From contig QAOA01005043.1 in assembly GCA_003255065.1 (NCBI GenBank), forward strand, positions 28,693 to 92,692: a stretch of 64,000 nucleotides of DNA, read 5' to 3'. Position 1 is the stretch's first letter. Every line of letters begins with the position of its first letter. A model generated the notes under the pieces. That model was given only the letters and a program-made list of their open reading frames with translations, was not told the origin of the DNA and did no database searches. The DNA comes from Cercis canadensis. Lineage: Eukaryota > Streptophyta > Magnoliopsida > Fabales > Fabaceae. A program made the translations under genes and the position numbers. Shown here one piece after another: positions 9,355 to 21,572 of this stretch.

Positions 9355-11345
9355 CCAAGGATTTGAATTTAATTTCAAGCAATTCTATTTCATTTGAACT
9401 TCATTTAGTATAAATTCTTTTGGAAAAAGAAAAAATTCCAGTCCAATTTCCTGTCTTGTATTGGGTTTCACTGCTATATTCATGTTTATAACTCTTTTTG
9501 CATATTTGGAAGGATTGTGACAGAGACAGAATTAGGGAGACTTTTTTGGTGACTCCAAGGAATTTAAAAAAGAAAGCATAATGAGGCTGTCATGGGCACT
9601 CATTCATTACAAGGAAAATTGAAGATGCAATTAGGGAAGGCCGTTCTTGATATCTAACTTGCATAATAATTGAGTAGTTTTTATTTCTTTAATCGTTTAT
9701 TTATTTGTTGTTCTATGTATATGATCTGCTTTTATGTGACTGTTGAAAATTTGCTTTTATGAAGCTAATTTTTCATAGACAAGGTACAATAGGTTAATCT
9801 TTAATTATAAGATTATACCACCTAACATTTGTTTCTCAAACTGCTGCTCGAAAGCTGAATAGTTTTTTATATAAATTCAAGGTGTAGTAATGAGTTTGTT
9901 ATGTGTGCCAATAAATACATACATAAGTCAGTGATTGATTCAGTGTCAAAAAGTTTAAGTATTGAACATTTTGATGCGTTCACCTCAAATGGCAACGCTT
10001 ACACATGTGATGTGAAGAGCATGAAGAAAATTTAAGAATGTAGAACTATAATGCAAATCTAGGTTAAAGCAATAGGAGGAGACATAAATAAGTTGATTCT
10101 GCTAAAACTCCTTTCTTGTTCCAATATAGAATGCTTGATTGATGCTACTCATCTTTCATCAACTAAAATAATATCACAAAGGGAAATTTATGTCTATACG
10201 GTTCAGGCTCATATATTAGATTAGATCATTCATATAATTTAGTCAGAATCATCATACCACTAATTAATTTCTTGAATCAAACCTTATATCATCCATCATA
10301 TATTGCTTAAAAGACAATTTCACTTTCTAACACTAAACACTTGAAACGGGGCCAAAGGCCCAAAGAAAAACACAACTACAAAGAAACTACTCTTGGCATG
10401 GTGACACCTATGCTATCTTCTCTAAGAGAACTACAGATACATTCTGGAGGTTCCAGAAAAGTGTGTACATCAAAATATTACAAAGTGTTGTCGATAGCCA
10501 AGAAAAATAGAGTAAAATATTTTTTCCTATCATGTATTTTTACATAATATACACACATTTTCTTTTATTTTCAAAAACTACACATATCTCTTTAAACTTC
10601 AAAATAATGCTATAACACTTTAGTTCAATCCGTTAAGTCAATTGTTAAATTACAATCAAATGAGGTAGAAATGGTATAAGATGTCCATGATACTCTCAAT
10701 TAGCAATGAAATTTTGCAACAAAATTTTAGCAACAATTCTGAAACAATTTAGAAAATACTAGAAAACAGAATTAACTGATATAACCACTGCAAGAATTTA
10801 ATTACTAGAATTTAACTACTAACTGAGGATATTTATGAACATTTTATACTATTTGTACTCCTTTGGCTATAATTTAACAGTTGATTTAACAAATTGGACT
10901 AAATTTTAATATTTTTTCAAAATTTAAGAGACATCTCCATAGGTTTTAAAAATATATGGGAAGCGTTATGGATATTATGTGAANATATATATATATATAT
11001 TACTCAAAATATCATTGGTAGCTAAACAAGGTATATAAGAACAAATCCCCTAGTATAAGAATATGAGAGTCTTCTACTATAGAAGCTATATCTGACTTTT
11101 AATGGCCCCATGCATGTGTACTCACAAATATTTAACAATATACTACAAGCACGCAAACGCGTCAAAGATATCCAACGGCCAGTGAAGACTTAACGTAGCA
11201 AACCTACTAAGCATATTTTACTTCATTTGAAGGTGACCTTAGGAAAAACAAAGGCGATTGAGAATCTAGTCAAATATATAGGCAATGTAAAAGCAATAAA
11301 CAAATGAAATAGGTGTTCTAAATGGATAGGTTTCCTGCTCAACCG
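9355..11345. repeat. Segmental duplication, copy 1 (partner 13235-15125)
   Basis: Long near-identical, same-orientation match to 13235-15125, about 3.9 kb away. Copy 1 carries about 230 bp (near 10418-10640) missing from copy 2, and lacks about 130 bp present in copy 2 near 14785-14925. No conserved protein frame was found in either copy. One N lies at 10984 beside an (AT)n run. Confidence 0.85.
9440..9760. repeat. Four-copy dispersed repeat, copy a
   Basis: A stretch of about 300 bp with shared blocks TTTCACTGCTATAT, CATATTTGGAAGG, GACAGAG, ATGGGCACTCATTC and TTTGTTGTTCTATGTAT, also found at 13310-13640, 28385-28715 and 46345-46715. Copies a and b lie inside the 9.4/13.2-kb duplication; c and d are independent locations. 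No coding frame or terminal repeats were recognised. Confidence 0.75.
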
Positions 11346-11357
11346 TACGGCAATGTA

Positions 11358-12430
11358 AACAATTTCAATCAAGCTTGATTAATGTCAAATTGATAGAGGA
11401 AAAGTATAATTAGTGGTAAAAAAAATATAATCTCAATTTAATTTCATGCAACTAGCATCAAAATAAAAAATCTTCTTTTTAATTTAGAGCAATTCTTTTT
11501 CAATTAAACTTGATTAGTGTCGAATTAAAAATTCTCCAATCTTTTTTTCTTGCTTTTAATGGTAAGGGTATCATTGGACCAGCTTTCTGCATCAAGAGTG
11601 AGTCCCTCCCCAGGCAATCTTAAAGATGCACTCCTCACATTAGCATGGTGCATTCAGAAAAAAAAAATTTCATTGGTGCATTTCTCCAATCTAATTAATT
11701 TCATGTGATTCAATTTCAATTGCACTTAATTAGTGTCAAATTAAAAGAAAAATCAGTCTAATTTCATGCAATTATAGTAGCCAATTGAAAATTCCTAATT
11801 ACCTTTCATGCAGTTCTTTTCAATTGGATTAATTAGTGTCAAAACTAAAAGAGTCCACGTATAATTTCTTGAAATTCTATTCTAATTAAATTTGATTTGT
11901 GTCAAATTAAACTAAAAAAAAAAAAAAAAGTCTATTTGTGCTATCACTAAACTAAGGAAAAAGGAATTACACAAGGAGTCAATAAGAAGTAGTCGTCAAG
12001 GACCAGTGAATTGGATTCAAAAAACCTCAATTAAATTTGAGGCAATTAGTGTCATGACTTTTTCTTTTTTCTTATTTTATTATATTTTTAATAATCTGAT
12101 TTATAATAAATAACTATTATCTTTCTAAAAATATCATTAATTAATATAGACAGAAAATTGAAAAGCATTTCTAAACTCACACTAATAGCTTAAACCTTTA
12201 AAATGAATCATTTCTTGATATGATATCAAAGTGACTTCTAGTTAATGATAAGGAGTATTTTCATTCTTATGATAAATATTATTTAAATACAAGAGAGGAA
12301 TACTTTAAACTCGAAAGACTTTTGCATATATTAGAGATGAAAATTATTATTATAGCTGAAACTTTTAGGATTGTTATGAAGTTTCTTGATATGATATGAG
12401 GGTTTCTTCAACTAAATGTTTCTACTTTCG
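11358..12430. repeat. Segmental duplication copy A (partner 36986-38058)
   Basis: Collinear with 36986-38058 at high identity (blocks such as AATTTCAATCAAGCTTGATT, GCATCAAGAGTGAGTCCCTC and AAGAAGTAGTCGTCAAGGAC). Similarity stops at about 12430. In the partner, the TIR exon of the TNL pseudogene starts within about 15 bases of the same point. Non-coding; it contains a TRIM-like LTR/PBS relic near 12150-12235. Confidence 0.85.
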
Positions 12431-12676
12431 TGTGAGAGGCATTTTAGAGATAAAACTCATTGTTTAGTCTACGCAACTTACAAATTCTAAAAATAATCTC
12501 AGAACTTTTTTTTTTCTTTACACTTGTGGTTAATGTAAATATAACTTTGACTTTAACTCTGATTTTTGTTATACTATTATTATATTATTTTTTAATCAAA
12601 ATTAATAATTTCTATGAATATTAAATATTTTGGGATATGATTCATATGTAACAATAAGTTCAATATTAGGTATTTA

Positions 12677-12880
12677 GAGTTGGGGGTGATTCTTGATGAT
12701 ATTAGATCCCTAATGTCAAATTTTCTTTCTATTTCTTTTTCATGTATTCGTCGTGTTGGTGATATGGTTGCTCATCGACTTGCTACTTGGTCCCAATAGC
12801 TTAATGATGTAAAGGTTTGGGTTAAGTCTCACACTCCTTACATCTCTAATGTACTCTTAGCAAATTTTTCTGCTTCTTAA
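12677..12880 (+). pseudogene. LINE (non-LTR retrotransposon) RNase H tail
   Basis: Translation gives ELGVILDDIRSLMSNF..., IRRVGDMVAHRLATWSQ, one internal stop, then VWVKSHTPYISNVLLANFS and a stop. RVGNxVAHxLA and the P-P-x-I-x-x-x-L-x-x-D/N ending are typical of the plant L1-type RNase H domain at the 3' end of ORF2. An A-run follows at 12902. It is a 5'-truncated dead copy. Confidence 0.75.
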
Positions 12881-13234
12881 TGCATTTCTCTTTTTCCCCT
12901 CAAAAAAAAATATTGGGTATTTTGTTTTATAAAAAAATGATAATAAGTGTTTTGATTAAAAATATTTTTTTTTAGTTTTAGTAAATAAAATATGTTATAA
13001 TACTAATAATAATATATTAAAATTACTATATAGAACTCGTATTTTAGATAACGAACTTTTTATTATAAAATGTAATATACTTGTATAATTTTTTATATGT
13101 ATATTTTTTAGATCCATATGTTTGATCACATATTTGACTGTTTCTTTAATAAATAAAAAATTTATATTATATTCGTACATATATTTCAACGTTTAATTCT
13201 CGTCCCGTATAGTGCTAACTATGGTGCTAGGTTG
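12881..13234. other. AT-rich spacer
   Basis: Tail of the LINE remnant followed by very AT-rich sequence with no gene, RNA or repeat boundary that I can support. Confidence 0.55.
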
Positions 13235-14643
13235 AAAATTCTCCAATTTAATTTCAAGCAATTCTATTTCATTTGAACTTAATTTAGTATAATTTTTTTT
13301 TAGAAAAAAAAAATTTCCAGTCCAATTTCCTTGCTTGCATTTGGTTTCACTGCTATATTCATGTTTATAACTATTTTCGCATATTTGGAAGGATTGTGAC
13401 AGAGACAGAGAATTAGAGAGGGTTTTTTCATGACTCCAAGGAATTTAAAAAAGAAAGCATAATGAGGCTGTCATGGGCACTCATTCATTCAAGGAAAATT
13501 GAAGATGCAATGAGGGTAGGCCGTTCTTGAAATCTAACTTGCATAATAATTGAGTAGTTTTTATTTCTTTAATCGTTTATATATTTGTTGTTCTATGTAT
13601 TATGATCTGCTTTTATGTGACTCTTGAAAATTTGCTTTTTATGAAACTAATTTTCATGGACAAGGTACAATACGTCAATCTTTAATTATAAGATTATACC
13701 ACCTAACATTTATCTCTCAAACTGCTGCTCGAAAGCTGAATATTTTTTTTATGTAAATTCAAGGTGTAGTAATGAGTTTGTTATGTGTGCCAATAAATAC
13801 ATACATAAGTCAGTGATTGATTCAGTGTCAAAAAGTTTAAGTATTGAACATTTTGATGCTTTCACCTCAAATGGCAACACTTACGCATGTGATGAGAAGA
13901 GCATGAAGAAAATTTAAGAATGTAGAACTATAATGCAAATCTAGGTTAACGCAATATAGGAGGAGACATAAAAAAGTTGATTCTGCTAAAACTCCTTTCT
14001 TGTTCCAAGATAGAATGCTTGATTGATGCTACTCATCTTTCATCACCTAAAATAATATAACAAAGGGAAATTTATGTCTATACGGTTCAGGCTCATATAT
14101 TAGATTAGATCATTCATATAATTAAGTCAGAATCATCATATATACTACTAATTAATTTCTTGAATCAAACATTATATCATCCATCATATATTGCTTAAGA
14201 GACAATTTCACTTTCTAACACTAAACACTTGAAACGGGGCCAAAGGCCCAAAGAAAAACACAACTACAAAGAAACTACTCTTGGCATGGTGACACCTATG
14301 CTATCTTCTCAATTGTTAAATTACAATCAAATGGGCCAGAAATGGTATAAAATGTCCTTGATACTCTCAATTAGCAATGAATTTTTTGCAATAAAATTTT
14401 AGCAACAATTCTTAAACAATTTAGAAAATAGTAGAAAACAGAATTAACTGATATAACCACTGCAAGAATTTAATTACTAGAATTTAACTACTAACTGAGG
14501 ATATATATATATGAACATTTTATACTATTTGTACTCCTTTGGCTATAATTTAACAAATTGGACTAAATTTTAATATTTTTTCAAAATTTAAGAGACATCT
14601 ACATAGGTTTTAAAAATATATGGGAAGGGTTATCGATATTATG

Positions 14644-14678
<35 letters not shown>

Positions 14679-15125
14679 CCCCTAGTATAAGAATATGAGA
14701 GTCTTCTACTATAGAAGCTATATCTGACTTTTAATGGCCCCATGCATGTGTACTCACAAATATTTAACAATATCGTACAAGCAATAACTTGTTCAAGTGA
14801 AACAAGCTAATCTACGTCTTTTATTTCTTTATAGGGAGACAAGCTAACTAATAATATTAATCAGTTGGACAGTTTTTGCAGTTAGTAGTCATAAAAGAAG
14901 AGCAATATTAAAAAACAAAAAAAACAAGCACACAGACGCGTCAAAAATATCCAACGGCCAGTGAAGACTTAACGTAGCAGACCTACTAAGCACATTTTAC
15001 TTCATTTGAAGGTGACCTTAGGAAAAACAAAGATGAATGAGAATCTAGTCAAAGATATAGGCAATGTAAAAGCAATAAACAAATGAAATAGATGTTCTAA
15101 ATGGATAGGTTTGTTGCTCAACCCT
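13235..15125. repeat. Segmental duplication, copy 2 (partner 9355-11345)
   Basis: Same-orientation copy of 9355-11345. An (AT)n run at about 14646-14674 is longer than in copy 1. About 130 bp near 14785-14925 is unique to this copy. Beyond the right end the two loci diverge. Confidence 0.85.
13310..13640. repeat. Four-copy dispersed repeat, copy b
   Basis: Same family as 9440-9760. It has GGTTTCACTGCTATATTCAT and ATATTTGGAAGGATTGTGAC in the same order and spacing. It is part of segmental duplication copy 2. Confidence 0.75.
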
Positions 15126-16789
15126 ACGTCTTGATAGTTGTATTATCACTAATATAGACGAAAACTGAAAAGTGTTCCTAAACTCAAGTAATAACTTAAA
15201 CTTTTAAAATGAATCATTCTTAGAATAGTATCAAAAGTCACTTTCATACAATAAATTTTATTTTCATACGCGTTTTGAGAACGCGTTTAATTCAAAGAGC
15301 TTTTGTATATATAAGAGGGGAGGATTAAGCTACCTTGCTAAGTGGGACTAGTGGTATCCATTCTTTTTAATTGGGAGTTCTGATGGGACATAAGATTGAA
15401 ATTTTGTGTTACTATAAAAATATAAAAAAATTAAGTCATTCAGTGTACGTCAAATTCTAAATTAATTGTCAAAATTTGAATTTAACTACATCTAAAAAAA
15501 TTATTATTCCATTTTTTTTTTAGCATATTTTTTTATATCGTACCGTTTATAAATGTGATGATAGCTGCAAAAATGTAATGATCACTTGAATAACTTTAAA
15601 ATGCACTTACCCATGGTTAAATGCATGATATGAGAATAAGTTTTGAATGTTTAATTTATATTTCTGTTCCATAGATTGATTGGGTCTAACTTTTATTTGT
15701 GGGATCAATTCTGAAGTGATTTAGTTCAGTTATATTAATCAGTGAATTTTCTGTGGGATCAGGTCAAATAGTTAAACAAATATTTTCTATTCACAAACAT
15801 GCCTGCTGAAAATATCAAACTCATCAAAACTTAAGTTGGACATAAGCCAAGTTCCTAATTTTCTGACTATCATCTGTTCAAAAGTGGATACACTGTTAAG
15901 TTAACTTAATTTAAAGATTTATTTGATCTGTGAGTTAACCTTAATTTCTTCATGCTATCTTAAAATTATTTTTCCTTGGTATCGTTTGAAGTAGGACTAG
16001 TCTTCATTCTTAGACTTGCGAGCATGTAAAATATTTTAAGTTTATTTCTCTAACACGAGTATACAATTAGGAAACCTGAACAACACTTTGGTCATTTATA
16101 GAAAACTTGGCCTTGATTTCATATAAAGCCTGAGATGCCTAATTTGATTCCACTGTTTTCCTTTGATTTGGACAGATAAGCAACAAGTTCACATGGCTAA
16201 TTAAACCTCTCAAAGCTTTTAATTTGAAGATTCTAAAGTTACAATCATACATGATATAGCTAAGCCCAGTAAATAGCTTCCATGCTAAAGCATTTTTTTG
16301 TGAGTGATACAGCTTTTTTCTTTTTTTTTTTTAGTTTCAATGCTAGCAGAATAATAATTAATACTTTATTTTTGCAGTTTCCATGCCAGAGACCGTTATT
16401 TTCCTCTTCTAATGGTGAAGCTATGTAGAATTAACATTTCATTGCTTAATGATAAAGTTAGATGAAGAGTTACCCCCGTTAATTGAAGAATTCTATGCTA
16501 TACTGGGAATGCTTATATCCATTCATTTTTTATGAGTAACTATTGTCAACTATGTTTTCATGTTAAGAATCGAGCTTATCTAACTTGCATGGATTTATTA
16601 TCTTCCCATAGGAATATTGGTAGTTTATATGAAAGTGGTACCTTAGAGACATTTCGGTTTTGCTTTTTTTATTAGAACATGTTCTGCTGTGGGGTGATGT
16701 GAATGGGTTTGAACGTGATGCCATTGAAAGTGTGATTTGAAAAAGGATAAGGATATGAAATTTATAAAATTTTTTAGGATTCTTACGTT
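15126..16789. other. Gene-free AT-rich DNA with a TRIM-like relic
   Basis: 15160-15240 resembles a TRIM LTR plus PBS (TAATAACTTAAACTTTTAAA... AGTATCAAAAG). The remaining 1.5 kb has frequent stops in all frames and no recognised domain, RNA or repeat. Confidence 0.5.
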
Positions 16790-17148
16790 AATATTAACTT
16801 TATCAACTATACTATAAGCAATATATTTATGTAATATTGACTGAGTTTATTTGGCTGTTTTCTGTACAGGGGTTGGTTTATATTGGAAAGCGCAGGAAGA
16901 TATATATGCCCATGGAAAAACTGAGGTGGGAATATAAGATAAGGAAGAGATTGTCAAAGGCTTAAAAGCACAAACAATTTGTCATTTGTTAAATTTTCAA
17001 ACAATATTCTACTTCCAAATACATTGTATAGCCTGTAACTATTCTAATTAATTGAATTTGTTAGTGCCTATTTTTCTATTTGGTTGAATTAAAATAATTA
17101 TGCTCTAAAATGTGTTTCAAGGAAAAATTTAACTGCATTAATTTTCTC
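16790..17148 (+). repeat. Direct repeat with an exon-like core, copy 1
   Basis: Near-identical to 17742-18097, about 950 bp apart. Both copies have a pyrimidine-rich stretch, then TTTCTGTACAG|GGGTTGG (a good splice acceptor), then a short open frame of 32 codons (GLVYIGKRRKIYM... RLSKA, stop). Substitutions between the copies keep the frame open. I do not recognise the peptide; another frame also reads plausibly (VGLYWKAQEDIYAHGKTEVG) before a stop. It may be a duplicated last exon or simply a repeat. Confidence 0.55.
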
Positions 17149-17741
17149 TATTTTTTATTAAATATTCAACTTTAAAACCAAATATGATCAATGATTTTCA
17201 TAACAAATCATAAAATCTAAATCATAGACAAATTTAATTGATTCCATGTTGTATTTTCTCCCTTAAATATTTTAAATTAAAAACATAAATAATCAATGAA
17301 TTCTCATGATCCTAAAGACAACCTATCACTCAATTATTAATTTTTTGGTGCATAAAAATTATCTAGTAATAAGTTAAAAGAAGCCCATATTTATAAAATA
17401 CTACCATTTGTCAAATCATATTTGTCAACCTTTTTCAGTTAACCCACTTCATTTCCACGTACAAACCTGGGCACTGCACCCACGCTATCTAGAAGGTTTT
17501 GTTGTTTATTAAGCATAACAAGACCAATTGATTTGTCTTCTGATAAAACGTCAAATGACCTTAGTTACTCAAGATTTCTTCGGTACAAAGAACTACTTGT
17601 GATTGTCAATGGAGTTTACTCATGTGATTGAATGAGTAAGAGTTTGTGTAGAAAAGCACTTATGTTCAAGCGAAGGGTATGTTTGAGACTGAATTGTCTT
17701 TTTTTTCCAACACCAAACATACTACAATTAGCTTCTATAGT
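17149..17741. other. Spacer between the two direct repeats
   Basis: AT-rich, no coding potential or structured RNA recognised. Confidence 0.5.
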
Positions 17742-18097
17742 ATATTAACTTTATCAAATATACTATAAGCAATATATTTATGTAATATTGACTGAGTTTA
17801 TTTGGCTGTTTTCTACACAGGGGTTGGTTTATATTGGAAAGCGCAGGAAGATACATATGCACATGGAGAAACTGAGGTGGGAATGTAAGATAAGGAAGAG
17901 ATTATCAAAGGCTTAAAAGCACAAACAATTTGTCCTTTGTTAAATTTTCAAATAATATTCTACTTCCAAATACATTGTATAGCCTATAAGTATTCTTGTT
18001 AATTTAATTTGTTATTGCCTATTTTTTTATTTAGTCGAATTAAAATAATTATGCTTTAAAATGTGTTTCAAGGGCAAATTTAACTGCATTAATCTTC
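17742..18097 (+). repeat. Direct repeat with an exon-like core, copy 2
   Basis: Second copy of 16790-17148. It keeps the acceptor (TTTCTACACAG) and the open frame, with Tyr to His, Pro to His and Tyr to Cys changes. Homology ends at about 18097, where a SINE-like sequence starts, so that insertion may have ended the duplicated block. Confidence 0.55.
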
Positions 18098-18336
18098 CAA
18101 TTCAGCTGTAGAGTAGTTGATCACAAGATTTTCTTTGCAAGAATAGGGTCTTGTGTTTGAGACCTTTCATTGACAAAATGAGGGTCTCAAAGCACTTTAT
18201 CACACAAAACTATAGTTGTGGGTGCTTTGACAGTAGGACCTTAGACCAGGGATGACTCACCCTAAGTTTGGTAAGTCTAGCTCCATCCAAATGTTGGATT
18301 TGGGTCCTAGTTCCTGGGTTACCAAAAAAAAAAAAA
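18098..18336 (+). mobile_element. SINE-like element
   Basis: The head has pol III-like boxes: TAGAGTAGTTGATCAC (box A-like) and TGTGTTTGAGACCT (box B-like) about 40 bases later. A unique body follows, ending in a run of 13 A (18324-18336). This layout fits a tRNA-derived SINE. I could not identify a target duplication. Confidence 0.45.
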
Positions 18337-18627
18337 TCTAGTTAATATACCACCCCAATTATCCACTTCCCCAAAAATTAGCCACAACGTGAGAAAATTT
18401 ATTCGCCATGTAATTATCACATTTAGGAAAATGGAGGCATCAACAAGCACAAGTACTAGTAGATGATGTAAATTTGTGGATGCCACTTTCTAGAAACATA
18501 TATGTTGCTCTCTCAGTTTATATTTATTTCACCTTTGAGAAAAATAAGAAATCAAATATCCTTCTCAAATACCAAGTATTCAATTTTTTTTGACATTTTT
18601 TTCTTGGTGAACAACGGGAGTAAGAGA

Positions 18628-18740
18628 CTTTGAGCAATAGCTCAAGTGATCATGTATCTAACTTTTAAGGTTTTGGAGATTCTCAAAACATGAGATCAAA
18701 TTCTTAATGGTTGTGATATTATTATAATAGTATTATTAAT
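18628..18740 (+). mobile_element. tRNA-derived SINE head (fragment)
   Basis: AATAGCTCAAGTGATCATG matches a box A, and ATGAGATCAAATTC about 45 bases downstream matches a degenerate box B, the spacing of a tRNA-like promoter. The surroundings are AT-rich with no clear tail, so this may be only a SINE relic. It does not fold as a complete tRNA by eye. Confidence 0.4.
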
Positions 18741-19884
18741 GACTTAAATATATATTCTTTTTAATATGTGAGTTTTTTTAAAATATATATAAATATACAT
18801 TGTGATATAAATATTTTATCTCTAACAGAAAAAAAAAAAAAAAAACCCGAGAAAGAAGACGCCCAAGACAAGAAAGAAACAAAAACTACACTAGAACACT
18901 CCTTGGTAAGGCAACATCAGAATAATCATATCTGGGGCATTTATTGTTAAAGAAAAAGTCTAATAAGAAATCATATATTGTATAATATATATCATTAATC
19001 TTCCCATTAATATATATAGAGTAATATTATTAAGCCAGTAAAAAATGTATCAAAATCTTATCAAAATTTAAGGTAATTTTTGAATAAAATAAAATGATAA
19101 GAATCATATATTTATTTTAAGGTAGTTATAATTTCACATTATTCTAATAACAAAATTTTTACTACCAAACATATATATATATTAATCTTATACACATGCA
19201 TTTTTACTGCACAATCCTTAATTATAAGTTTTGTAGTTTTCGAGGGAATTGCAGGCTGTGAAACATGACTGCAGTAATCAGCAAGTACCCATAATGGAAA
19301 TATATTCTACATATAGTGTAAAATTTGGCGGGTAAGTGTGTATAATTTTGTAGAGTTTGAATACCAATTTTTTTTTTTGTAGACTTTAATTCGTTTATGT
19401 ATAATTATGTGTGTAATATAGTTAATTTATAAATCTCACTATTTTTTATGAGATTTGTAAATCGTTTATTTACATATGGTTCATTTATATATATAACAAA
19501 AACCTTAAAAGTGACATAAGTTGAAAATTATAAGATAAAGTTTACGTAAAATAATACTTTTTCTTTATGACTAAATTCATGCACCTTAAGTACTATTTAA
19601 CTGTTCTGACTCAAATGAAATTATTTTGGTTTTGTAAGAGTTTTGTAATCAGCATTAAAACAAGAGTTATTTATATTCTAAATAAAAAAAATTTACGGGG
19701 TTGGTAATGCTACCTCTTATTTTAGAGGAATGTTAGCATAGAAATTCCTAACTACTAAACTTTCATTTGAATCATGTTGGAATTATTCGGAGGATTACAA
19801 ATATTCTGGCTACTGTTAAAATGTTATAAGCACAACAAAAATAAATTCAAAGAATAGCGAAACAAACTAGCTAGCGAGTACACA
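18741..19884. other. AT-rich intergenic DNA
   Basis: There is an A-run at about 18829-18845 and (TA)n patches. No gene, RNA gene or element ends are supported. Confidence 0.55.
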
Positions 19885-20880
19885 AGTTTCTTCCAGCACA
19901 ATGAAAATTATCTCCGTAAAAGTATTTCTTGAAGACATGAATATGCTTGCCATGATCACAGCCTTGATATTATCATTACTCAAGCACGACTCCATGTGAC
20001 TACTATCTTGTAATTTCAAGAGCACACCCATCAGATTTTCCTCTGCTTCACTTTCTCCTTCTATATGCTTATTGAAGATGTTTCTACTGCGTGGTCGGTT
20101 TGTGGACGCAACTTCTCAAGCTTACGCCTGAACCCAGAGACAACGTGAAGCCATTTAGCGGAAGGAAACAAATCTCCTATATTGAAAACTGCAGGTACCT
20201 CTATAGCCTCTTTTAATACTGAAATGAACAGTTGATCGTCATCGCATCTCCTGCTAAATGTAGCCCTTTTTTTTTTTTCTTTTGGGCCATGCAAATGTAG
20301 CTCTTGAAGTGATTATACATGCTAAAGAAAAGACTTATTTAGTGAAGTTGATGGCTGATCCTTCTTTTGATACAATCAATTTTATAAGATTATTGACCTC
20401 TTCCCCTCTAATTGGACAGAATGATTGTGCACGTTTTTGGCTTAAAAGCTCCAATGCCCAAATCTTTCGTAGCTGTCTCCAATAATCACCATAATGTGCA
20501 AAAACAATATCTGTGCCAGATAGTATATCTGCAACTAAAATGTAAGGCCTTTATGCAAATATGACCATCATGAGTTTCATTACCTCCTTAGCATACTCTG
20601 GTGATGAAACGACAGTGGTAGAAACCTCCCCGAGTTGCAAGTGCATCAATGGTCCATATTTTCTGGCTAAATCTCTTATCCGACGATGGGATAGTGAGCC
20701 AACAAGATTGTGTATATTCCCTATAATAGGTAGCTTCCATAGCCCTGGTGGTAGATGGGGAGTTGAGTCATCTTTCATCTTCCCTACTCTGACTAACTTG
20801 AGCAAACAGATGAAAATGGAATATTGGTGATTACCTACCACTAGGGCATCTACACCATATAAAACCAGTTTACCTAGCAT
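19885..20880 (-). pseudogene. CYP71D-type cytochrome P450 pseudogene (N-terminal half)
   Basis: Minus-strand translation follows the first exon of a CYP71D-like P450: proline-rich hinge [17 protein letters not shown], then [32 protein letters not shown]; after a break, HYGDYWRQLRKIWALELLS (C-helix WxxxR present), then KEAIEVPAVFNIGDLFPSAKW and GFRRKLEKLRPQTD. It ends near DNIKAVIM, before the I-helix. Damage: altered membrane-anchor region, frameshift near 20550, stop near 20335, an A-rich insertion near 20270, another frame loss near 20060. The heme-binding exon is absent. Members of this family oxidise terpenes in the ER membrane. This copy cannot make an enzyme. Confidence 0.85.
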
Positions 20881-21403
20881 AAGAGAGGAATATTGTTTCG
20901 ACTTCTACTAAGGTGAATAGCTGAAGCTTATGATGCAAGGAATTTCTTCGTAAAATATTCCCTCATTGCAAATGGTCTTCCTTTGAGCAAATTAAGAGTT
21001 TTTTTTCCCTTTAATTTGGTCTTCCCTAATTAATCAAGAGTTGGAATATAGTTAAGTGTTGCAAATTGACTCATTTTCATATTTCCAAAAAATTAATAGA
21101 TGTTACTATCAAATACAACGTGATGTAGAAGAAGTAAAAACAGTATTGGGCAAATAACATTCCCATCATGAGAAAAAGGATTATATATGTAGTCGTTATG
21201 GATAATATTACATAAAAACTTAACAATATCAATGGATTGGCTACTAATTATTCCATTTTTTGTTTTCATATTTTCTTTGCTAGCAATATGATAGTAATGA
21301 TAGGTTACTCTAATACTATTGAATAGAGTGTTAGTGACATGCTTAGAATTCCACAAAAAGGAAAATAGAGACCCATCAAAAAAATTACCTTCAAGGCCCA
21401 AAA
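20881..21403. other. Spacer upstream of the CYP71D relic
   Basis: On the minus strand this would be the old promoter of the pseudogene. No convincing TATA box or coding sequence is seen. Confidence 0.45.
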
Positions 21404-21572
21404 AAAAATAATTACTCAACTAGCCTATGGACAACAAGAGATCTTCTTGAGGAAGGTTACCCACCAAGCAGCACTTTTAGTTGAAAGGGGGATTCAAACT
21501 CGTGCATATGAGTGATGCAAAGCCCTAATCTGAACTCCTTCAACCAAATGAGTCAACTTATGTTGGCAGTTA
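21404..21572 (-). mobile_element. tRNA-derived SINE with a T-rich tail
   Basis: On the minus strand, TTGACTCATTTGGTTGAAGG (box A-like) is followed about 40 bases later by GAGTTTGAATCCCCC (strong box B). The element ends in a T-run (A-run at 21400-21408 on plus). A tRNA-like head with a 3' T stretch is the form of plant Au-type SINEs. No target duplication was confirmed. Confidence 0.55.

Noticed and set aside
18628-18740. Functional tRNA gene
   Set aside because: Only box A- and B-like sequences are present; acceptor and anticodon stems do not pair by eye.
20282-20485. Plus-strand open frame opposite the CYP71D relic
   Set aside because: The opposite strand carries clear P450 homology; this frame is its shadow.
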